From Clostridium sp. 1001271st1 H5 (GTDB lineage: Bacteria > Bacillota > Clostridia > Lachnospirales > Lachnospiraceae), in assembly GCF_005845215.1 (NCBI RefSeq), contig NZ_SPHO01000008.1, positions 1-64,000 on the forward strand: a stretch of DNA of 64,000 bases. Direction: 5' to 3'. Shown here piece by piece: positions 15,885-24,368 of this stretch. The notes below the pieces were generated by a model. It searched no databases and was not told the DNA's origin. It saw only the letters and a program-made list of their open reading frames with translations. Each line of letters opens with the position of its first letter. Positions within the stretch are counted from its first letter, which is position 1. A program made the position numbers and the translations under genes.

Positions 15885-16283
15885 ATGAAAACGAAACCAA
15901 AAGAACTGGTCAGCTCAGAGGCATCTCCGGCGTTAGGGCCATATTGCCATGGCCGTAAATATGGGGATATGATTATTACATCCGGTCAGATACCGCTTAC
16001 AAAGGACGGGGAATATGTTTATGAGATTAAAGAGGCTACAACCCTGGTTCTAAAGAATCTGCTCAGCATTGTAGAGGCAGGCGGGGGATGCAGGGAGAGC
16101 GTTGCCAGGGTGGATGTTTATATTAAGGACCTGAAGGACTTTGACCAAATCAACGAGGCATACAGGGCGTTCTTCGGAGATCACAGACCTACCCGTGTCT
16201 GTGTGCAGGTGGCCGCACTTCCGGAGGGCGTTCCGTTAGAAGCTTCCATGATTGCGTTTGCAGAGGGGAACGCGAAGGAGTAG
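15885..16283 (+). CDS. RidA/TdcF-family enamine/imine deaminase
   Basis: A 132-residue trimer-forming YjgF/YER057c/UK114 protein. Conserved features are the GPYCHG start region (18-23), TSGQIPL at 32-38, Arg104 (matching E. coli RidA Arg105), Glu119 in VPLEASMIA, and the AALPEG loop. Members hydrolyse 2-aminoacrylate and other imines to 2-oxo acids plus ammonia. As first gene of a transcript with a transporter, a proline-racemase-superfamily enzyme and an amidohydrolase, it is likely dedicated to an imine made in this pathway rather than general housekeeping. It starts at ATG behind GGAGGTAAGTTG. Confidence 0.9.
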   Translation: MKTKPKELVSSEASPALGPYCHGRKYGDMIITSGQIPLTKDGEYVYEIKEATTLVLKNLLSIVEAGGGCRESVARVDVYIKDLKDFDQINEAYRAFFGDHRPTRVCVQVAALPEGVPLEASMIAFAEGNAKE

Positions 16284-16285
16284 TA

Positions 16286-16876
16286 ATGAAGGGAACAGCA
16301 AAAGAACTGGCAATACTGGCGGCAGGATGTATACTATATGTGGTATCTACTATTCTGATTAATCCGGTGGATATTGTTCCAGGAAGCGTCCTTGGGGTAT
16401 CGGTAGTTGCACACAGCCTTCTGGGGGTGTCCATAGGAACCGTGAATTTGATTTGCAATGTCCCGATTATGATTTTCTGCACCATGTGTTTCGGGAAAAA
16501 GATACTTATTTATACAATCATGATTATAATCAGCACCTCTGTCATGATTGACTGGTGGCTTCCGTTTTTTCCATCTGTTCTTATACAGCACGGACTGCTG
16601 CTGGCAATCCTTGGGGGTGTTCTCATGGGAATCGGCGCAGGGCTGTTGATGCGGGCCGGCGGTACCATGGGAGGGACGACGGCTATTGGGAGAATCCTTG
16701 AGAAAAGGAATCCGAAGCTGAATATGGGGAATGCATTGTTCATCATGGATACAGCCATCATTATTGTGGGTTCAATCCTGCTGAAAAGTTTTACAGGGTT
16801 GTTATATTCGGTGGTCTATACTCTGGTATGTTCCAAGGCAATCGGAATGATATATTCCTGTAAAAGGGTGCATTGA
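16286..16876 (+). CDS. YitT/YczE-type membrane protein
   Basis: A 196-residue protein with about five or six membrane helices. The motif RAGGTMGGTTAIGRILEKR at about 121-139 matches the conserved glycine-rich loop of the YitT/YczE group. It lacks the cytoplasmic C-terminal domain of longer YitT proteins. It starts 2 bp after ridA, so the two are cotranscribed and probably coupled. A paralogue of the broad group lies at 264-935, also inside a transport operon. The role is unknown; transport or export of a small metabolite would fit. Confidence 0.75.
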   Translation: MKGTAKELAILAAGCILYVVSTILINPVDIVPGSVLGVSVVAHSLLGVSIGTVNLICNVPIMIFCTMCFGKKILIYTIMIIISTSVMIDWWLPFFPSVLIQHGLLLAILGGVLMGIGAGLLMRAGGTMGGTTAIGRILEKRNPKLNMGNALFIMDTAIIIVGSILLKSFTGLLYSVVYTLVCSKAIGMIYSCKRVH

Positions 16877-16910
16877 CAATGTGATTATATAACAGGAGAG
16901 GTTATAAAAC

Positions 16911-18473
16911 ATGGATAATAAGACAAAGGATAGTCGAAAGATAAATAAATGGGCGTTCTGGCCGGCAATCGTCATTCTGCTGACCTTCATTTTAGCCGGT
17001 GTGCTGTGGACAGAACAGGTTGGAGCCGTCATGACAAAGCTGCTTTATGCAATGGCGGATTACTTCGGGGCATACATAAACCTGCTGTCACTAACATTCA
17101 TCATTCTTGCTGTTGTATTTTTGGTTGGAAGATACGGCGATGTGATAATTGGCGGTGAGGATGCCAAACCGGAATACAGCATGGCTTCCTGGTGCGCCAT
17201 GTCCATCTGTTCCGGCATCGGAACAGGGCTTCTGTTCTGGGCCATGGGAGAACCCATCTTCCACTATATGCTGACTCCGGCCGCCATCGGGGAGCCGGCC
17301 AGCAGGACCGCAGGCATCTTTGCCGTAGCCCAGGCCATGTGGGACTGGAGTTTTGTACAGTACTGTATGTACGCAATTTGTGGAGCTTCTTTTGCAATCA
17401 TCTGCTACAACCGCAGGAAGAGCTTATCCTTTAATTCCATTGTGGAATGTGCCACAGGCAAAAAGAAACCATGGTTAAACACGCTGGTGACCGCTGTTGT
17501 TATCTTCTGCCTTATGGGGGCCACATCCAACTCCATGGGTGTGGGACTGATGCAGATTGGCGCAGGGCTTGAGGCGGCGTTAGGCATACCGCAGTCCGCA
17601 GTGACCTGGCTTTTTGCGGCGATTTTTGTCACCACGATGTTCATCCTTTCCTGTGTTTCCGGTATAGGAAAGGGACTTAAGCTGGTATCATCGGCCTGTA
17701 TGTATTTCTTCTTTTTCCTGCTGGCCTATGTATTCATCTTCGGAAATACGGAATTTATCACAAAGATTACTTCGGAGTCAATCGGTTTTATCGTGGACCA
17801 TTGGGGGACTCAGACCACCATGGCCAACGCCATGGCCGCCGGTGATAAGTGGTTTGCAGACTGGATTGTTCAGTACTGGGCCTCCTTTATCGTATATGCG
17901 CCTGTTATCGGAATGTTCCTTGCACGTATGGGAAAAGGCCGCAAGGTCCGTACCTTCATGCTGGTTCAGATTCTGGTCCCATCCATTTTCTGTATTCTGT
18001 GGATTGGCGTATTCGGCGGACAGACCATCTATCTGCAGACATCGGGTACTCTGGATGTTTGGGAAGCAGTAAACAAGTCCGGTATGCAGGCAACTGTGTT
18101 CCAGATTATAGGTACCCTTCCGTTCAGCAAAATCATCACTATTTTATTCCTTTGTACTGTGACTTTGAGCTTCTGTACACTGGCTGACCCCATGGCATCG
18201 GTTGCGGCAACCCTGTCGGTAAGCGGGCTTTCAGCCGAGGATGAGCCGCCAAAGAAGCAGAAGATATTAGTTGGATGTATACTGGGAGGCACCGCATATA
18301 CGCTGGTTGCTACCGGAGGCATCAATTCCGTTAAGGGTATGTTTACTCTGGTAGGCCTTTTACAGAGCATTGTGCTGATTATGTGTGCCGTTGTACTGTT
18401 CCGGTATGCCCAAAAATGTTATTTCCTGAAAAACTCCGGTTATATTGAGACTCCGGAAGAGGTGGAGGAATGA
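16911..18473 (+). CDS. BCCT-family transporter with a non-standard substrate box
   Basis: A 520-residue, 12-helix carrier of the betaine/carnitine/choline family. The signature GIGTGLLFWAMGEPIFHY spans 102-119, WDWSFVQY 144-151, and the helix-8 box reads WIVQYWASF at 318-326. In BetP and CaiT this box is WTIFYWAWW; the last two tryptophans, which cage the trimethylammonium group, are Ser325 and Phe326 here. The usual loop RMGKGRKVR follows. No long N- or C-terminal osmosensing tails are present, consistent with a catabolic rather than an osmotic role. The gene lies between ridA/yitT and a proline-racemase-like gene, pointing to a cyclic or N-methylated amino acid as cargo. Confidence 0.88.
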   Translation: MDNKTKDSRKINKWAFWPAIVILLTFILAGVLWTEQVGAVMTKLLYAMADYFGAYINLLSLTFIILAVVFLVGRYGDVIIGGEDAKPEYSMASWCAMSICSGIGTGLLFWAMGEPIFHYMLTPAAIGEPASRTAGIFAVAQAMWDWSFVQYCMYAICGASFAIICYNRRKSLSFNSIVECATGKKKPWLNTLVTAVVIFCLMGATSNSMGVGLMQIGAGLEAALGIPQSAVTWLFAAIFVTTMFILSCVSGIGKGLKLVSSACMYFFFFLLAYVFIFGNTEFITKITSESIGFIVDHWGTQTTMANAMAAGDKWFADWIVQYWASFIVYAPVIGMFLARMGKGRKVRTFMLVQILVPSIFCILWIGVFGGQTIYLQTSGTLDVWEAVNKSGMQATVFQIIGTLPFSKIITILFLCTVTLSFCTLADPMASVAATLSVSGLSAEDEPPKKQKILVGCILGGTAYTLVATGGINSVKGMFTLVGLLQSIVLIMCAVVLFRYAQKCYFLKNSGYIETPEEVEE

Positions 18474-18542
18474 TTGCCTGATTGAGATTGATATTTATTA
18501 ATATGCCAATAAAGAAACAGAAACCAAAAGGAGGAAGTAAAA

Positions 18543-19607
18543 ATGAGTTTTAAGAGAGTGATTAATGTAGTAGAGACTCATGACGGGGAGCCTATGCGCG
18601 TTGTTACAGGCGGTGTCGGACATATCCCGGGCAACAGTGTATATGAGATGGAGGAGTATTTACGGCTGTATAACGACGGACTGCGCAAGTTCCTGCTTCG
18701 TGAACCAAGAGGATACCCGCCCATGTGCTGTAATATCATCGTTCCGCCAAAGCATCCGGATGCAGCAGCAGGATTTATTATTATGGAGCAGACCGAATAC
18801 CCCATGATGTCCGGCGGCAATGTGATTTCTGTGGCTACGGTTCTTCTGGAGACAGGAATGATTGAGATGAAGGAACCCTATACTGAGTTCCAATTGGAGG
18901 CTCCTGCCGGATTAATCGGCATCAAGGCAAAATGCGAGAATGGAAAGGTGACGGAAGTGACATTCAAGAACGTTCCTGCTTTTGCGGTATACACAGACAC
19001 GGAAATCACGGTTCCCCATATCGGCCATGGTGTGGAGAAGGTGAAGGTGGATGTTGCCTGGGGCGGGATGTTCTATGCAATGGCGGATGTGCGCCAATTC
19101 CCATGGATTGAGCTTACACCTGATATGGGACGTGAGATTACCCGCGTATCCTCCCTCATTCTTAAGGCAGCCCAGGACCAGCTGCCGGTAGAACATCCGA
19201 ACTATCCTGGTGTGGGAATCACCATCTCCCAGCTGTTCGGACCTACGGATGATCCAAAGGCAGATATACGAAATGCTGTTACCGTTGCCAGCGGCGCCGT
19301 GGATTTTGACAATCCGTCCACTTGGATTGGCGCACTGGACCGCTGTCCATGTGGAACCGGCACATGTGCCAGAATGGCTGCCATGTATGCAAAGGGTGAG
19401 TTGAAATTGAACCAGCCATTCCGCCACCAGGGACTGTTGGGGGTTGTGTACAAGGGAGAGCTGGTTGAGGAGACAGAGATTGGCGGACACAAAGCGGTAA
19501 TTCCCACCATCGCCGGAGAGTCCTGGATTTATGGATATGGCAATCTTGTACTGGATTCCACTGATCCGTTTACAGAAGGGTTTACAATTGGCGATATCTG
19601 GGCATAG
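18543..19607 (+). CDS. proline racemase superfamily enzyme (Ser/Cys type; epimerase or dehydratase)
   Basis: A 354-residue member of the superfamily that holds proline racemase, 4-hydroxyproline 2-epimerase and trans-3-hydroxyproline dehydratase. The two active-site positions read Ser90 (YPMMSGGN, where racemases have MCGHG) and Cys270 (DRCPCGTGTC, where racemases have DRSPCGTGT). A Cys-to-Ser change at the first site, with loss of the following His, argues against a simple two-base proline racemase. It follows the BCCT gene by 69 bp with AAGGAGGAAG as ribosome site. A paralogue with the same residues lies at 39587-40636. The substrate is unknown; a hydroxyproline-like imino acid is the best guess. 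Confidence 0.85.
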   Translation: MSFKRVINVVETHDGEPMRVVTGGVGHIPGNSVYEMEEYLRLYNDGLRKFLLREPRGYPPMCCNIIVPPKHPDAAAGFIIMEQTEYPMMSGGNVISVATVLLETGMIEMKEPYTEFQLEAPAGLIGIKAKCENGKVTEVTFKNVPAFAVYTDTEITVPHIGHGVEKVKVDVAWGGMFYAMADVRQFPWIELTPDMGREITRVSSLILKAAQDQLPVEHPNYPGVGITISQLFGPTDDPKADIRNAVTVASGAVDFDNPSTWIGALDRCPCGTGTCARMAAMYAKGELKLNQPFRHQGLLGVVYKGELVEETEIGGHKAVIPTIAGESWIYGYGNLVLDSTDPFTEGFTIGDIWA

Positions 19608-19669
19608 AGATTCGTTGACTCACGTATCTTGTGCGCGAAAGCAGGAAAAAGCGTTATAAAGGAGAGATT

Positions 19670-20917
19670 ATGAAAAAATATGCATTTCGGGGCGGACTGC
19701 TGATTGACGGGACAGGAGCGGCGGCAGTGGAGAACAGCCTGGTTCTTGTAGATGGTGATAAAATCACTTATGCTGGTGCGGACCAGGCTGTGCCGGACGG
19801 ATATGAGGTATATAATATAAGCGGAAAGACAATCATGCCAGGTCTGATTGATGCCCATCTCCATTTTTCGGGAAACCTGACGGACAACGACACGGACTGG
19901 CCCACAGAGGATAACCTCCAGAAGGCGGTGGTTGCCGTTCAGCAGGCTCACGAATGCCTGGAGGCAGGACTGACAACGGTGGGAGAGGTCTCACTGTTTG
20001 GTATCCATATCCGCAATATGATTGAACAAAAAGTGATGAAAGGCCCGCGTGTGGTTGCAACGGGCCGCGGATTCTGTGCCACCTGTTCCCACGGAGATTC
20101 CCACAAGGTTTCCATCGAAAGGAACCGGGAAGGCCATCCATGGGGCGAGTGTGTGGACAGTCCATGGGATTTGAGAAAAGCCGTCCGGCGCAGGCTTCGC
20201 GAAAACCCTGACGCAATCAAAATCTGGGCAACCGGCGGAGGTATCTGGCGCTGGGAAACTGCCATGGACCAGCATTACACTATGGAAGAAGTGCAGGCTG
20301 TTGTGGACGAGTGTAAAATGCGCCATGTCCCGGTCTGGTCTCATTGCTTTGGTAGCGCTGCCAATTCCGTGAAGGCGGGCGTGGACTTAATCATCCATGG
20401 CCAGTCCCTGGATGACGGGACACTGGATTTGATGGCGGCAAAGGGAATCGCTCTCTGCCCTACCATCAATTTCATGCCTGCCTGGCTGACTACCTTCCCG
20501 CCGAAGTATGACCCGGCCCTTCATGACCAGTATCCGGGTGAAACGGTTGCGGAGAAGGATTTAAACCGCATTTACGCGAACCTGAAGAAGGCAAAGGAGA
20601 GGGGGATTCTTCTGACCACTGGTTCGGATTCCTTCAACTCCCAGATGACACCTTACGGGGAGACCACGGTAGGAGAGCTTCATGCCTTTGTAGAGTGCGC
20701 GGGAATCAGTGAAATGGACACCATTGTTGCCGCCACATTAAATGGCGCAAAAGTACTGCGCGTGGATGATATAACCGGTTCACTTGAAGCAGGAAAGAGT
20801 GCTGACCTGCTGGTAGTCAACGGCAATCCTCTGAAAAACATCAGGGACCTTACGGTTGATACCATGGACGTTATCATGAAGGAAGGGGATTTCATAAGAA
20901 AGGATTTGCAGAAATAA
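19670..20917 (+). CDS. metal-dependent amidohydrolase (prolidase/imidazolonepropionase-like)
   Basis: A 415-residue TIM-barrel amidohydrolase. Visible ligands: HLH at 63-65 in PGLIDAHLHFSG, the lysine in DAIKIWATGGG as likely carbamylated bridge, histidines in VWSHCFG and LIIHGQS, and the aspartate in TTGSDSFNS. Start is the ATG 7 nt after AAAGGAG. Relatives hydrolyse Xaa-Pro dipeptides, imidazolonepropionate or other cyclic amides. As the last gene behind a BCCT carrier and a proline-racemase-like enzyme, it may release or open the cyclic amino acid used by this pathway. Cytosolic; no signal peptide. Confidence 0.85.
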   Translation: MKKYAFRGGLLIDGTGAAAVENSLVLVDGDKITYAGADQAVPDGYEVYNISGKTIMPGLIDAHLHFSGNLTDNDTDWPTEDNLQKAVVAVQQAHECLEAGLTTVGEVSLFGIHIRNMIEQKVMKGPRVVATGRGFCATCSHGDSHKVSIERNREGHPWGECVDSPWDLRKAVRRRLRENPDAIKIWATGGGIWRWETAMDQHYTMEEVQAVVDECKMRHVPVWSHCFGSAANSVKAGVDLIIHGQSLDDGTLDLMAAKGIALCPTINFMPAWLTTFPPKYDPALHDQYPGETVAEKDLNRIYANLKKAKERGILLTTGSDSFNSQMTPYGETTVGELHAFVECAGISEMDTIVAATLNGAKVLRVDDITGSLEAGKSADLLVVNGNPLKNIRDLTVDTMDVIMKEGDFIRKDLQK

Positions 20918-20932
20918 AACTTTGGAAATTTG

Positions 20933-20972
20933 ATACCGCCTATCTTTGTACAGGTACAAAGGTAAGCGGTAT
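20933..20972. terminator. bidirectional terminator between amidohydrolase and lysR
   Basis: ATACCGC...CTTTGTAC pairs with GTACAAAG...GCGGTAT across 20933-20972; it lies between convergent genes and overlaps the LysR stop. Confidence 0.65.
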
Positions 20973-21865
20973 TATTGTGTGAATTTATACATACTTTGCG
21001 CCAGGGCGATGAAGTGTTTCACGGCGCTGTTTGAGTCCACCCTGTAACCCAGGCCAATGTCGATGGGGAAATCCATGGTTATATCCATGGGGAGAGACGC
21101 AAGAGATGGGAAACTTTTCCAGTACATGGAGTAATAAATCAGTATCTGTTTTTCTAATTCACATTTCAGAGGAAGGGAACTGCCATAGTGATGGATGTCA
21201 ATAATCTGGACATCAGGGGCAACTGAAGTTATGTAATCCCTCAGTTGGTCATCTGCCCGGGTGATTCCTTTTGCATACATCATGATTTTCTGTCCATGCA
21301 AATCATGTATGGTGATGCGTTTTTTGACAGCAAGTGGATGCTTGGGGGACATTCCGCAGCAATGCCGGTCTTCCATCAGCTTTATGAAATTGTAACGGGA
21401 ATCTTCAAATACATAACCACACATATATTCTGTGGTTATGTCAAAATTATCATTCAAAAAGTTTTTGAAATAACTTTCTAATGGATATTCGATGAACTGG
21501 AGGGTGACATTTGGATACTGGGCTGCAAATCTGCGGCAGATTTGCGGAAGAAGTTCTGCTGTAAAGTTCGGCAGAGTTCCTATTCGGATTGTTTCTCTGG
21601 ATTTTTCTTCTAGTTCTTTACAACGCATCAATACTGTATTGGATGCGTGTATCATCTTTTTTGCTTCCCGATAAAAATATTCTCCGGCAGGTGTAAGGGT
21701 AACTCCTTTATTATGCCGTTCAAAAATGTGGAATCCCAGCTCTTTTTCCAATAGATTCATCTGCTGTATCAGTGCGGTACGGGAAATGAACAATTTGTCG
21801 GCGGCGGACGAGAAGCTGCCTGATTCAGCAATTACTATAAAAGAATCCAGATGTCTATCATACAT
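20972..21865 (-). CDS. LysR-family transcriptional regulator
   Basis: A 297-residue regulator with the LysR winged helix at about 1-60 (FIVIAESGSFSSAADKLFISRTALIQQMNLLEKELGFHIFER-type order) and a periplasmic-binding-like effector domain from about 90. It starts at ATG behind GGAGGTGAAATCCT. It converges on the amidohydrolase gene and diverges from the deacetylase/C45 genes at 22299, so the latter are its most likely target. The effector is unknown. Confidence 0.9.
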   Translation of the reverse strand: MYDRHLDSFIVIAESGSFSSAADKLFISRTALIQQMNLLEKELGFHIFERHNKGVTLTPAGEYFYREAKKMIHASNTVLMRCKELEEKSRETIRIGTLPNFTAELLPQICRRFAAQYPNVTLQFIEYPLESYFKNFLNDNFDITTEYMCGYVFEDSRYNFIKLMEDRHCCGMSPKHPLAVKKRITIHDLHGQKIMMYAKGITRADDQLRDYITSVAPDVQIIDIHHYGSSLPLKCELEKQILIYYSMYWKSFPSLASLPMDITMDFPIDIGLGYRVDSNSAVKHFIALAQSMYKFTQ

Positions 21866-22298
21866 AGGATTTCACCTCCTGCAGGGATGGCTGGATGTAA
21901 GGTTTTCCTTTACACGGACATAGCATATTTATTCTTCTTTCAGAGGGGAAAACGTGATATGATTCAAGCGTAAAGAAAATGTTAAAAATGCACAAAAATA
22001 TAGTTTGGAACAAGCGCATATATATAATATTTTATTATCGATTAACCGGAGGATGGGGGAACAAAAGGCATATATACAAAAAAATAAGTAAAATATACTT
22101 TTTAATTATCACATTTTAGCATCCATGTCAATAGCTGAAAAACTAAAATTTATTATCAAAAGACATATCATGAAAGAGATTTTATTCCACGGCCATGGAA
22201 TCTAATTAATAAGCCAGTGCACGGTGATAAATTAAGAACGGACCTAACAAAAACCATGAAGCCTATCGTCGATGTATTTTAGGAGGAGGAAATGATTT
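21866..22298. other. 433-bp divergent intergenic region, lysR / deacetylase-fold gene
   Basis: AT-rich. It should hold both divergent promoters and LysR sites. A TTGGAA and a TATAAT at 22005-22028 are only 12 bp apart, too close to be a promoter, and no other convincing pair or palindrome was found. No coding remnant is recognised. Confidence 0.4.
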
Positions 22299-23147
22299 AT
22301 GCAGAAAACTGGAAAAGTTAAATTGCCGCCTGGAAAGAAAGTCGCTGTCAACCTCGGATGTGATTTTGATGCACAAAGTATATGGGATGGTTCCTATAAC
22401 CTCCTTTCACCTGCCTATATGAGCCGCGGGGAATTTGGTGCAGAGGTAGGAGCTCCCCGCCTGTTGGAACTGTTCAAGAAATACAACATTAAGACCAGTT
22501 GGTTCATTCCGGGCCATACGGCCGACACCTTCCCGGATATCTGTAAAGAAGTACTGGCCGCAGGCCATGAAGTGGGATGCCATGGCTATGTGCATGAGAA
22601 TCCTACTAAGTCTGCTTACGAGCAGGAGAGCAAGGTATTAAAAATGGCCCTGGAGTCCCTGGATAAGATTGGGGCCCCAAAGCCGGTCACCTACCGTTCC
22701 CCATACTGGGATTTCAGCCCAAATACTATCAGAATCCTGGAGGAGAACGGATTCCTGTATGACAGCAGCCTGATGGGGAATGACCTGCATCCCTATTACC
22801 CTAGGCCTGTGACCCCCCATTCGGACCGTGCCAATGAATTTGGCGAACCGTCCAAGATTCTGGAGCTGCCTGTGTCCTGGTTCCTGGATGACTTCCCGCA
22901 GACAGAATACCTGACAGGAGGACAGGAAGGACAACGTCCTGCTCAGGATATCTATGACAGATGGGCTTCCATTTTTGACTATGCCTGCAAGCTGGATGGG
23001 GCATGCTACATCCTGACGACACATCCACAGACAATCGGCCGTGCCCATATGATTCAGATGTATGAAAAGCTGATTAACTACATGGCGGAAAACGGAGCCT
23101 GGTTTGCTACTGCTGCGGAGATTGGCGCTAATTTTATGCCGGATTAG
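22299..23147 (+). CDS. polysaccharide-deacetylase-fold amidohydrolase (PuuE/cyclic-imidase-like)
   Basis: A 282-residue NodB-homology protein with no signal peptide, so it acts in the cytosol rather than on cell wall. Metal site residues are visible: Asp22/Asp24 in LGCDFDA, and His95 and His99 in GCHGYVHE; YRSPYWDFSPNTIRILEENG at about 131-150 is the third family motif. Cytosolic members of this branch include allantoinase PuuE, cyclic imide hydrolase and related ring-opening enzymes. Its neighbour is a C45 amide-bond enzyme, which also points to a small cyclic amide or N-acyl substrate. It starts at ATG 11 nt after AGGAGGAGG. Confidence 0.78.
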   Translation: MQKTGKVKLPPGKKVAVNLGCDFDAQSIWDGSYNLLSPAYMSRGEFGAEVGAPRLLELFKKYNIKTSWFIPGHTADTFPDICKEVLAAGHEVGCHGYVHENPTKSAYEQESKVLKMALESLDKIGAPKPVTYRSPYWDFSPNTIRILEENGFLYDSSLMGNDLHPYYPRPVTPHSDRANEFGEPSKILELPVSWFLDDFPQTEYLTGGQEGQRPAQDIYDRWASIFDYACKLDGACYILTTHPQTIGRAHMIQMYEKLINYMAENGAWFATAAEIGANFMPD

Positions 23148-23174
23148 GGCGTGGAAAGTGAAAGGAGTGGAATT

Positions 23175-24269
23175 GTGTTAAATAAGGAATTATTTCCTAT
23201 CATAATTGCTTCAGGTACGCCTTATGAAATTGGATTGACCCATGGGCGGGAAGCAAAAAAACAGGTGGAAATCAGCATCAATACATATAAGGCGATGTTC
23301 TGGGATTACTCCAATATCAAGTGGGAGGATGCATGTAATTATGCAAGAACCTTCATTCCCACCATCAATGAATACGACCCGGATTACATGGAGGAAATCA
23401 GGGGCATTGCAGAGGGCTCCGGTTATGGGACAGATGAAATACTGGCCCTCAATGTCCGCAGTGAGATTGTGCTGCAGGGCAGCCAGATTAACAGCAGCAA
23501 CACTGACGGATGCACCACGTTCGTGTTTACGCCCATGGTCACGGAGACTGGGTCGACCCTTCTGGGTCAGAACTGGGACTGGAAAATGACGGAGCAGGCC
23601 GGCTGTATCATCATGCATATCAAACAGCAGAAAAAGCCTGACATAACAATGGTCACCGAGGCTGGAATCATAGGGAAGATTGGATATAACAGCGCGGGAG
23701 TCGGTGTTACCCTCAATGCGCTGTCATCCAGCCAGAAGGTGGAGGGAAAGGTCCTGCCCCTGCATATTGCCATGAGGGGAATGCTGGACAGCCAGTCCCT
23801 TTCGGACGTAATCCGTGCAACCACATGTATGAACTTATCCTGCTGCGCCCACTATATGATTGGCAGTTCCAAGGGAGAAGGAGTGAGCCTTGAGGTGGGA
23901 CCTGGCGATTTTGACGCGTTGTATGCGGAGGAAGGGTGGCTTGCCCATACAAACCATTTTATTGCCCCAAGACTCATGTATGTAAAAGATACCACAAGAG
24001 TCTCACTTCCGGATAGCTTCCTGCGTCTTGGAAGGATGAGGATTATGGTGCGTACGCTGGACCATAAGGTGAGGGTGTCGGACATCGAGAAAATGATGAG
24101 CGACCATACAAGCTATCCTGACAGTATCTGCCGCCATGAAGATGAACTGGAACCAGCAGGTAAACGTTTGGGAACCATTTTCAGCATCATTATGGATTTG
24201 GAACGTGAAGAAATGTATTTTGCGCCCGGCAATCCATGCAAGGCGGAGTATCATCTTATAAAGTTTTAG
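23175..24269 (+). CDS. C45-family autoproteolytic acyltransferase/hydrolase
   Basis: A 364-residue Ntn-hydrolase related to acyl-CoA:6-aminopenicillanate acyltransferase. The precursor is expected to cut itself at Gly-Cys in NTDGCTTF, freeing the nucleophile Cys113. SGTPYEIGLTHGREAKKQV at the N-terminus, LNVRSEI, GQNWDWK and the NSAGVGVTLNAL stretch are family landmarks. I chose GTG 23175, 7 nt after AAAGGAG, over a GTG at 23151 that lacks a ribosome site. Family members cleave or exchange amide-linked acyl groups. It follows the deacetylase-fold gene by 27 bp and is closed by a terminator, so these two form an operon. Confidence 0.85.
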   Translation: MLNKELFPIIIASGTPYEIGLTHGREAKKQVEISINTYKAMFWDYSNIKWEDACNYARTFIPTINEYDPDYMEEIRGIAEGSGYGTDEILALNVRSEIVLQGSQINSSNTDGCTTFVFTPMVTETGSTLLGQNWDWKMTEQAGCIIMHIKQQKKPDITMVTEAGIIGKIGYNSAGVGVTLNALSSSQKVEGKVLPLHIAMRGMLDSQSLSDVIRATTCMNLSCCAHYMIGSSKGEGVSLEVGPGDFDALYAEEGWLAHTNHFIAPRLMYVKDTTRVSLPDSFLRLGRMRIMVRTLDHKVRVSDIEKMMSDHTSYPDSICRHEDELEPAGKRLGTIFSIIMDLEREEMYFAPGNPCKAEYHLIKF

Positions 24270-24284
24270 TCTAAAATAGCAGAT

Positions 24285-24333
24285 AAAAGGGTGCGTCTCA
24301 AAAATCCTCTGGAGGAGAGGCGCATCCTTTTGT
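24285..24333 (+). terminator. rho-independent terminator after the C45 gene
   Basis: AAAAGGGTGCGTCTC pairs with GAGAGGCGCATCCTTTT; GC-rich stem, T-run on the plus strand. Confidence 0.8.
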
Positions 24334-24368
24334 GTTCATGAAAATAAGAAAGTTGGGAGGGTATTGGA

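Noticed and set aside
22005..22028. TTGGAA and TATAAT upstream of the deacetylase-fold gene
   Set aside because: The spacer is only 12 bp, too short for a sigma-A promoter.
22299..23147. Cell-wall peptidoglycan deacetylase
   Set aside because: No signal peptide or membrane anchor; the sequence fits the cytosolic PuuE/cyclic-imidase branch.
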